The notes under the pieces: generated by a model
Told to the model about the DNA's origin: nothing
Seen by the model: the letters and a program-made list of their open reading frames with translations, nothing else
The model's database searches: none
Translations under genes and position numbers: made by a program
In this document: one piece after another, positions 8,067 through 17,510 of the stretch
Layout of the letters: every line of letters begins with the position of its first letter
Position numbering within the stretch: position 1 is the stretch's first letter
Source: Bacillota bacterium
GTDB lineage: Bacteria; Bacillota; Clostridia; Oscillospirales; Ruminococcaceae
DNA length: 17,664 nt
Direction: 5' to 3'
Assembly: GCA_023433405.1 (NCBI GenBank)
Contig: JAEZCT010000061.1
Location: 1-17,664 of the forward strand

Positions 8067-8205
8067 CTGAAATAGCCTTAGTATTCCTGTTTTTATTATT
8101 GCGAATAGAGGCTTTTTGTTATAAGATTGATGTATTGGCTGAGTTTTACGTTAAAATCACCTCTATACTCATAACAAAGGAAGGGGGATGTTGTATATTT
8201 TTGCT
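8025..8205 (+). promoter_or_regulatory. CRISPR leader
   Basis: These 181 bp between cas2 and the first repeat are non-coding and AT-rich toward the array. By position they should contain the array promoter and the sequences that direct Cas1-Cas2 to repeat 1. Candidate promoter elements are weak: TTGATG at 8127-8132 with TTAAAA at 8151-8156 (18-nt spacing), or TATACT at 8164-8169 without a clear -35. The segment next to repeat 1 is T-rich (TGTATATTTTTGCT, 8192-8205). An inverted repeat sits at the cas2 end. Confidence 0.85.
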
Positions 8206-8578
8206 GTCGCTCCCCACACGGGGAGCGTGGATTGAAACCTTGTCAAGACGGTAGGCTACGACGCGTTGTACACGTCGCTCCCCACACGGGGAGCGTGGAT
8301 TGAAACGGGCGTAACTTTCTGCGCAAGACTGCGCAACCGCGGTCGCTCCCCACACGGGGAGCGTGGATTGAAACGTACTTTGGCACGAAGCGTCTATACA
8401 GGAATTGGCGTCGCTCCCCACACGGGGAGCGTGGATTGAAACGGCTGGGAAGCGGGGCCACCATCGGACAAACAAATGTCGCTCCCCACACGGGGAGCGT
8501 GGATTGAAACGACTCGTACCATGACTGTAGGTACTATGACTGCATGTCGCTCCCCACACGGGGAGCGTGGATTGAAAC

Positions 8579-8611
8579 TGTCCGGTTTGCGACCGCAGTC
8601 GTACTTGCTGT
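8579..8611 (+). repeat. Spacer 6, near-duplicate of spacer 68
   Basis: This 33-nt spacer and spacer 68 (12756-12790, 35 nt) begin at the same base and are identical except at spacer positions 4-5 (CC here, TA there) and for two extra 3' bases in spacer 68. Read on the - strand both encode SKYDCGRKP, followed by D here and N in spacer 68. Confidence 0.9.
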
Positions 8612-10190
8612 GTCGCTCCCCACACGGGGAGCGTGGATTGAAACCGTCCTCAGTCACCTCAAAATCAGCGGTACCATGGGTCGCTCCCCACACGGGGAGC
8701 GTGGATTGAAACGGCATATCGAAATGTCTGCGTGGAGGTACCCCCAGTCGCTCCCCACACGGGGAGCGTGGATTGAAACAATTTGGCTGGAAAAATAGCG
8801 GAGGATACTTAAGTCGCTCCCCACACGGGGAGCGTGGATTGAAACAGCGGATTCGCACATTTTGTACTCTGACGCCTCCGTCGCTCCCCACACGGGGAGC
8901 GTGGATTGAAACCATAAACAGTAACACTTATTTGAGATATGACTTTGGTCGCTCCCCACACGGGGAGCGTGGATTGAAACCGCATACCTCCACTTCATTC
9001 CGCATACTTTTGTGGTCGCTCCCCACACGGGGAGCGTGGATTGAAACAACACCGTCGTAAAAATGGCGCATGAATACGGCAGTCGCTCCCCACACGGGGA
9101 GCGTGGATTGAAACGCTTGTATGAGAGCGGGTCACCAATCAAGGATTTGGTCGCTCCCCACACGGGGAGCGTGGATTGAAACGCTACAACACACTTTATC
9201 GGATGATGGAGGACATGGTCGCTCCCCACACGGGGAGCGTGGATTGAAACTCGGAGAGATTGTATTTTGTTCTCCCGCTTTTCGTCGCTCCCCACACGGG
9301 GAGCGTGGATTGAAACGTCTACTTTTGGGCGGCTATCCTCTATATAAACAGGTCGCTCCCCACACGGGGAGCGTGGATTGAAACCTATCGTCTGCCCGGC
9401 AAAAAGGAGCAGCCAATCGTCGCTCCCCACACGGGGAGCGTGGATTGAAACTGTTAATATTTACTATGTCTCCTACCGAATACGTGTCGCTCCCCACACG
9501 GGGAGCGTGGATTGAAACCAGTTTATTAATTTTGTCTATCTCTGCATAGCAAGTCGCTCCCCACACGGGGAGCGTGGATTGAAACCGTCCTGTGCCTCTG
9601 TCAGCGCATCGAATATGCCGTCGCTCCCCACACGGGGAGCGTGGATTGAAACTGGTGCTCTTTATCGAGCATTCTAAACACTTGGGTCGCTCCCCACACG
9701 GGGAGCGTGGATTGAAACGCGGTCGAAAAAACAAACTCCGAATTACGCTCCAGGTCGCTCCCCACACGGGGAGCGTGGATTGAAACGTCCGCTCTGCTTA
9801 GTTTCTCAGGGCTTTTGCCCGTCGCTCCCCACACGGGGAGCGTGGATTGAAACTTTTGTTATTACTTTGCCCTCTGGCTATCTTTACGTCGCTCCCCACA
9901 CGGGGAGCGTGGATTGAAACTGATTGTGGCATTGTCTGTTTTTATGAGTGTAACGTCGCTCCCCACACGGGGAGCGTGGATTGAAACCCTTGTGCTAAAT
10001 AGGCATTTAGTGCATGATGAAGTCGCTCCCCACACGGGGAGCGTGGATTGAAACGCTCGTGTCTTTAAACATAAAAAGTACCTCCTTCAGTCGCTCCCCA
10101 CACGGGGAGCGTGGATTGAAACTTCGCATTAGGGCGAGATGGGTCTCAATTGCATCTGTCGCTCCCCACACGGGGAGCGTGGATTGAAAC

Positions 10191-10224
10191 TGGATAGTGG
10201 CCTGACGGTATACAACCTTGCATA
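10191..10224 (+). repeat. Spacer 30, duplicate of spacer 69
   Basis: All 34 bases recur as the first 34 of the 35-nt spacer 69 at 12824-12858, which carries one extra T at the 3' end. The - strand of both reads as an open frame, YARLYTVRPLS. Confidence 0.95.
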
Positions 10225-12755
10225 GTCGCTCCCCACACGGGGAGCGTGGATTGAAACATCAATACGATGATGTGCGGATTTTGTGGATTCTGTCGCTCCC
10301 CACACGGGGAGCGTGGATTGAAACCGGCGGGTCCTTACCTGTCGTGGAGGTTGGCGAGGTCGCTCCCCACACGGGGAGCGTGGATTGAAACATCAAGGAT
10401 AATTCCGGCGGGAACGCCATCCAATGTCGCTCCCCACACGGGGAGCGTGGATTGAAACTTGGCATAATCTCTTGGTGCGTGAGGGACGGGTATGTCGCTC
10501 CCCACACGGGGAGCGTGGATTGAAACCATAATGACTCTGGTTGGAATGATAATCAAAAGAGTCGCTCCCCACACGGGGAGCGTGGATTGAAACGGGGAGT
10601 ACGCGCCCCCGATAGATGTGTTTGAGCGTCGCTCCCCACACGGGGAGCGTGGATTGAAACATATCGATTAACCCCATAGGCGCATTACCTTGCGCGGTCG
10701 CTCCCCACACGGGGAGCGTGGATTGAAACGCTAACCTCTTTACCGCAATCTCAAAATACTCCCCGGTCGCTCCCCACACGGGGAGCGTGGATTGAAACAT
10801 ACGGTGAGGCGGCGGAAATGCCGTGTTGTGTAGTCGCTCCCCACACGGGGAGCGTGGATTGAAACTTGATAATGAGCAACATTTATTGCACACATTCTAG
10901 TCGCTCCCCACACGGGGAGCGTGGATTGAAACTGAGATATGGCTTATTAGTGTTTTCTCTAGAATGAGTCGCTCCCCACACGGGGAGCGTGGATTGAAAC
11001 TGTTGATGTCGTCCGCCGTATACCCCGCGCGTTTGAGTCGCTCCCCACACGGGGAGCGTGGATTGAAACTCTGCTCTTGGTTTGGCTGTTCAGAAAGCTG
11101 CTTGGTCGCTCCCCACACGGGGAGCGTGGATTGAAACAAACTGCTCGATGCACGACGGACTGGAAGATTACGTCGCTCCCCACACGGGGAGCGTGGATTG
11201 AAACTTTTGAACCCAGAAACTAAAGAAATATACACCCCGTCGCTCCCCACACGGGGAGCGTGGATTGAAACACTGTTAGCGCAGGGGCGGATGCTTATGG
11301 TAGGCGGGTCGCTCCCCACACGGGGAGCGTGGATTGAAACGACGAATACCTTAAAAAGGTTGAGGCTGCGGGGCGTCGCTCCCCACACGGGGAGCGTGGA
11401 TTGAAACACCACATTGACTATTTATCATCACAACTCATATGTCGCTCCCCACACGGGGAGCGTGGATTGAAACCCTGCAAAAGCTTCCCACCCGGCGCTT
11501 TGTATACGGTCGCTCCCCACACGGGGAGCGTGGATTGAAACATGTTTAACCCCGGAGAGCTTGACTACAACAAAAGTCGCTCCCCACACGGGGAGCGTGG
11601 ATTGAAACTGAAGCAATCTCCCGGAGCGCCAACTCTGCCGCTGTCGCTCCCCACACGGGGAGCGTGGATTGAAACCCAATTTCGCTCCCCGTATTTGTCG
11701 GCACCGGTTGTCGCTCCCCACACGGGGAGCGTGGATTGAAACACGTCCGCCCGGTTGCTGTAGGATACCGCGTACAGTCGCTCCCCACACGGGGAGCGTG
11801 GATTGAAACGACAGCCTCGCCTATGAGTACTCGCTTCCAAGAGCGTCGCTCCCCACACGGGGAGCGTGGATTGAAACCGTCAAATGGTTATTTTACAAGC
11901 TGGTTTAATGAGTCGCTCCCCACACGGGGAGCGTGGATTGAAACCCGCGTTTGAACCCAAGACATACGACCGTCTTATGTCGCTCCCCACACGGGGAGCG
12001 TGGATTGAAACGGGAACTCGCGCAAGGTGCCCTCGATACGCCACGCGGTCGCTCCCCACACGGGGAGCGTGGATTGAAACTTACACAAATCCTTTCCTGT
12101 TTCCCAGTTATACTGTCGCTCCCCACACGGGGAGCGTGGATTGAAACTGGTTGTGGAATAAGGGTGATGGAGTAGGAGAGGAGGTCGCTCCCCACACGGG
12201 GAGCGTGGATTGAAACTATGCTGTAGCAAGACCTACAGGTAAAGACAAAAGTCGCTCCCCACACGGGGAGCGTGGATTGAAACGCTGGTCTGCTTGAAGC
12301 CGGTGTCGCCGTCCACCGTCGCTCCCCACACGGGGAGCGTGGATTGAAACTCTCTCCGAGCCACCCGGATAACGACTTAATGCCGTCGTCGCTCCCCACA
12401 CGGGGAGCGTGGATTGAAACAGGTCTCGCCAGTGGAAAGGGTGGACGCTACTTGGTCGCTCCCCACACGGGGAGCGTGGATTGAAACGACGCTCCCATAC
12501 CCCTGCGCTTTAAGCGCCGCCAGTCGCTCCCCACACGGGGAGCGTGGATTGAAACCTCACAAAGTGAGCTTGAGAAGCGATACGACACGTCGCTCCCCAC
12601 ACGGGGAGCGTGGATTGAAACTGCCTCGTATATAGCGGTCGCGGTCAGTACCTCGGGTCGCTCCCCACACGGGGAGCGTGGATTGAAACGCCGCACGGCG
12701 ACATCAAGCTTATCTCTATGCCGTCGCTCCCCACACGGGGAGCGTGGATTGAAAC

Positions 12756-12790
12756 TGTTAGGTTTGCGACCGCAGTCGTACTTGCTGTCG
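12756..12790 (+). repeat. Spacer 68, diverged copy of spacer 6
   Basis: This 35-nt spacer differs from spacer 6 at positions 4 and 5 and has two extra bases at the 3' end. It is immediately next to spacer 69, which itself duplicates spacer 30. Confidence 0.9.
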
Positions 12791-12823
12791 GTCGCTCCCC
12801 ACACGGGGAGCGTGGATTGAAAC

Positions 12824-12858
12824 TGGATAGTGGCCTGACGGTATACAACCTTGCATAT
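12824..12858 (+). repeat. Spacer 69, copy of spacer 30 with one extra 3' base
   Basis: This spacer has the same 5' start as spacer 30 and is one base longer. The length difference argues for two separate acquisitions rather than copying of an array segment; the neighbouring spacers also differ. Confidence 0.92.
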
Positions 12859-15800
12859 GTCGCTCCCCACACGGGGAGCGTGGATTGAAACCTTTTCAAT
12901 CTGGCATTATCGTGATAAAGCATTGGGTCGCTCCCCACACGGGGAGCGTGGATTGAAACGCTTCGGTGATTTTGTTTTTGTTGGTTTTTTTGATGTCGCT
13001 CCCCACACGGGGAGCGTGGATTGAAACCGGCAGTTCCTCCTCAGACAGCCCCATGTCCAGAGTCGCTCCCCACACGGGGAGCGTGGATTGAAACTTACAA
13101 ATGGAGAAAAGCCAAAAGGACCGAGAGGTCGCTCCCCACACGGGGAGCGTGGATTGAAACGCCAGATTTGGCGAGCGAACAGGACGTGGCGGGGTCGCTC
13201 CCCACACGGGGAGCGTGGATTGAAACGCGACCACCGATGTGGACGACCAGTCCATCTATGGTCGCTCCCCACACGGGGAGCGTGGATTGAAACCTTTGTC
13301 ACCGGGTTTGTTAGCGCGCGCGGTGGTCAGTCGCTCCCCACACGGGGAGCGTGGATTGAAACGTCTGGTAGATGAAGCGGCTCCCCGACTCGCCAGCGTC
13401 GCTCCCCACACGGGGAGCGTGGATTGAAACTTGATTGCATTCTTCTCACCTCCCAAGGCAACATGTCGCTCCCCACACGGGGAGCGTGGATTGAAACAGC
13501 GACGCTGCCATAACAGGGAAGACCGATCGCCGTCGCTCCCCACACGGGGAGCGTGGATTGAAACCCTTCGCTCATTAGCCGACGAACAATAGCCTTCAGT
13601 CGCTCCCCACACGGGGAGCGTGGATTGAAACATGGCATCGTCCAGCCCCTTCATATCGAGGCTTGTGTCGCTCCCCACACGGGGAGCGTGGATTGAAACG
13701 CGCATTTTCCTCGGCGGTGGCCTGATACGAGCCGGTCGCTCCCCACACGGGGAGCGTGGATTGAAACCATGTTCGACAAAATAAGAGCCACCAACCAAAA
13801 CCGTCGCTCCCCACACGGGGAGCGTGGATTGAAACATCGTGAGCGTCGCGAGGCACAGACTGTCTTTGGTCGCTCCCCACACGGGGAGCGTGGATTGAAA
13901 CTTTGATACAGTTTTGGCACAGGTAATGGTCACGCTGGTCGCTCCCCACACGGGGAGCGTGGATTGAAACACTTGAATTTATGATTATTATACATATACA
14001 CATGGTCGCTCCCCACACGGGGAGCGTGGATTGAAACATTTTTTCCACTCTTGACGGGCGACTTTATGACGGGTCGCTCCCCACACGGGGAGCGTGGATT
14101 GAAACCTCCATATTTTAGCAAATATAATTCAAATAAAAGGTCGCTCCCCACACGGGGAGCGTGGATTGAAACCTCTCATCCATGGTAGGGGGGGGGATTA
14201 CCTTCTTGGTCGCTCCCCACACGGGGAGCGTGGATTGAAACAGGGCGGAAATGAGGGCGCTCACAGAAAAGCACGGGTCGCTCCCCACACGGGGAGCGTG
14301 GATTGAAACAGTGGCATTGTCATCGCTAATAGCCTCTCCGATGTCGCTCCCCACACGGGGAGCGTGGATTGAAACTGTGTGGGTAACGTCACGGCTTCTC
14401 GGCGGTGGCGGTCGCTCCCCACACGGGGAGCGTGGATTGAAACATAGATTAGGGGCGGTGTTTGCTCCGCCCCTAATGTCGCTCCCCACACGGGGAGCGT
14501 GGATTGAAACTCCCAGCAGGTCGTTGATTACGTTGATATACGGCGGTCGCTCCCCACACGGGGAGCGTGGATTGAAACCATGGCGGCGGGGGTTAAATCC
14601 CCACCTGCCGCCAGTCGCTCCCCACACGGGGAGCGTGGATTGAAACCTCTGATTCAAACACTTCTATGATCCAGCTTAAATGTCGCTCCCCACACGGGGA
14701 GCGTGGATTGAAACTCATAAAAAGCCGTGCGCAGGCTACCCGTATCGCGGGTCGCTCCCCACACGGGGAGCGTGGATTGAAACGTGCTGGTTGAGCCTTA
14801 AGGGACGAATGGTGTCTCGTCGCTCCCCACACGGGGAGCGTGGATTGAAACCATACCACCTCCCCGATATCAATGTTTGTGAAGTGTCGCTCCCCACACG
14901 GGGAGCGTGGATTGAAACTGCGGGGGGCTGGTCGCCCCCGCTCGACTTTATGTCGCTCCCCACACGGGGAGCGTGGATTGAAACGCCATCCACGACAATC
15001 ATTGAACCCTTTAAAAAAGTCGCTCCCCACACGGGGAGCGTGGATTGAAACCTTCTAGCCGATCAATTGATATCCCATCAACCCAGTCGCTCCCCACACG
15101 GGGAGCGTGGATTGAAACAAAGCTGCAGTTACCTCTGGTGCATTTCCCGCAGGTCGCTCCCCACACGGGGAGCGTGGATTGAAACGCAGTCACAGCGAAT
15201 CCAGCCCTCGCATGAGCAGGTCGCTCCCCACACGGGGAGCGTGGATTGAAACGTTCGCCTTTGATTTTGTGCCCTCCGAATCAGACGTCGCTCCCCACAC
15301 GGGGAGCGTGGATTGAAACGCAATAGTAGTTGGGATAACCGCTCCGTTGTTCCGTCGCTCCCCACACGGGGAGCGTGGATTGAAACGCTTTTGGCGTACA
15401 GCAAAGCGAGATCGTGTACGTCGCTCCCCACACGGGGAGCGTGGATTGAAACTGGCTTCGTCTCGTTTTTGCTCCCTCACATCTTGGTCGCTCCCCACAC
15501 GGGGAGCGTGGATTGAAACGCATTGGATACCCTAAATTTAGGTGCATGTGCATCGTCGCTCCCCACACGGGGAGCGTGGATTGAAACTACCAGAGCTGCG
15601 ATTGAAAAAGCAATAAATTAACGTCGCTCCCCACACGGGGAGCGTGGATTGAAACTGTCCATAAAGCCTAACCTCCACGCCCTCGTAGGGGGTCGCTCCC
15701 CACACGGGGAGCGTGGATTGAAACGGTACCCGCAGGGTCACGGCTGGGCGCATATGCAGGTCGCTCCCCACACGGGGAGCGTGGATTGAAACATGAGGAA

Positions 15801-15995
15801 TGCGCGGTCGTCGGCCTCAATGGTTTGTCGCTCCCCACACGGGGAGCGTGGATTGAAACGCTTTGCCGCTCAACACGTCAGACAGAACTTCTTCGTCGCT
15901 CCCCACACGGGGAGCGTGGATTGAAACCGTTGCTTTTAGGTTGAGCGACGATGACGACGCGGGTCGCTCCCCACACGGGGAGCGTGGATTGAAAC

Positions 15996-16030
15996 GGCTC
16001 CCGACCGCTTGGTCAATCTCCATCAGCTTG
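15996..16030 (+). repeat. Spacer 116, overlaps spacer 121 in target sequence
   Basis: Its first 16 bases (GGCTCCCGACCGCTTG) are the last 16 of spacer 121 at 16332-16366, same strand. Joined, the two give a 54-nt target segment. Confidence 0.9.
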
Positions 16031-16063
16031 GTCGCTCCCCACACGGGGAGCGTGGATTGGAAC
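16031..16063 (+). repeat. Repeat 117, variant with A-to-G at repeat position 30
   Basis: This copy ends GGATTGGAAC instead of GGATTGAAAC; the changed base is 16060. It is the only internal repeat in which I saw a difference from the consensus. The change lies in the 5' handle of the crRNA for spacer 117, outside the hairpin. Confidence 0.9.
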
Positions 16064-16331
16064 CCATACGCGCGATAACCTGCCCGCGCTTAATGCTGTC
16101 GCTCCCCACACGGGGAGCGTGGATTGAAACGCCGATTCCGTGAAGCGCTGATTATCGTCGGCTCGGTCGCTCCCCACACGGGGAGCGTGGATTGAAACTC
16201 GGTATAGCTCCCAGCCCCTACCGCCCTGTACCGTCGCTCCCCACACGGGGAGCGTGGATTGAAACCCAAACAGTGAAGTTTGGATACTCTCCATTGGAGT
16301 CGCTCCCCACACGGGGAGCGTGGATTGAAAC

Positions 16332-16366
16332 CGGGACATTTGATAAATGCGGCTCCCGACCGCTTG
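16332..16366 (+). repeat. Spacer 121, overlaps spacer 116 in target sequence
   Basis: Its 3' 16 bases equal the 5' 16 bases of spacer 116. On the - strand the joined segment reads KLMEIDQAVGSRIYQMS with no stop, supporting a single protein-coding target. Confidence 0.9.
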
Positions 16367-17510
16367 GTCGCTCCCCACACGGGGAGCGTGGATTGAAACG
16401 TATCCCTTCGGCAGCGATCGAGCACGGAGCATCGTCGCTCCCCACACGGGGAGCGTGGATTGAAACGCGAAGCTCGGCAGTGATATGAAAAAGCCGGACG
16501 GTCGCTCCCCACACGGGGAGCGTGGATTGAAACTTATATAAAAAGCTGCAACCGAAGTATAGCATTGCGTCGCTCCCCACACGGGGAGCGTGGATTGAAA
16601 CTGTGTGTGTCTTAGATTTTGTTTTGCTATTTGTTATGTCGCTCCCCACACGGGGAGCGTGGATTGAAACTTTTAAGCAAATTCGCAAGGAGGGGAAATA
16701 TGCGGGTCGCTCCCCACACGGGGAGCGTGGATTGAAACGCATCTATAATAAACCCAGCGCGCCACAGGAGAGTCGCTCCCCACACGGGGAGCGTGGATTG
16801 AAACTCCGCCGTTGTAGGTTGACGTGACCCGCACGGTGTGTCGCTCCCCACACGGGGAGCGTGGATTGAAACATCTGACACCGCCGCAAGCTTTTTAGTG
16901 ACGCGCTGTCGCTCCCCACACGGGGAGCGTGGATTGAAACATATTTGCCCTTGGTGGCAAATATGATGATATCGGTCGCTCCCCACACGGGGAGCGTGGA
17001 TTGAAACGTATTTCGCAAGGTCGCAATATTGGCAATATGGGTCGCTCCCCACACGGGGAGCGTGGATTGAAACTGGAGTATATGGTCTATGCGCTGACAA
17101 GCAATATGTCGCTCCCCACACGGGGAGCGTGGATTGAAACTCTCTTGCGTTGCCATACAGCAGAGTTTCTAAACGTCGCTCCCCACACGGGGAGCGTGGA
17201 TTGAAACATTTTTTGACTTTTCAAGCTTCTGCTGCATTTTTGTCGCTCCCCACACGGGGAGCGTGGATTGAAACACCTTTATGCTCGGTCAGGTAAGCCA
17301 AAAACTGCGTCGCTCCCCACACGGGGAGCGTGGATTGAAACGGGTGACTCGGGCGATGAACAAAGATGGAACATTGTCGCTCCCCACACGGGGAGCGTGG
17401 ATTGAAACTGCTGCGGCCGAGATGTTGTCGGTCACATACTCGGTCGCTCCCCACACGGGGAGCGTGGATTGAAACTTTGTTTTCCTTGACTATCCCGGCG
17501 CCGTTTGCTC

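Noticed and set aside
8024..8254. Open frame across the leader into repeat 1
   Set aside because: It begins on the cas2 stop, covers the leader and ends inside the array; no family resemblance and no ribosome site.
11676..11709. Spacer 52 contains a repeat-like CGCTCCCCGT
   Set aside because: The similarity is about 9-10 bases only, spacing of flanking repeats is normal, and there is no hairpin partner; it is not a decayed repeat.
13681..14410. 12-base match (CTCGGCGGTGGC) between spacers 82 and 92
   Set aside because: The flanks differ completely and among 138 spacers a match of this length can arise by chance.
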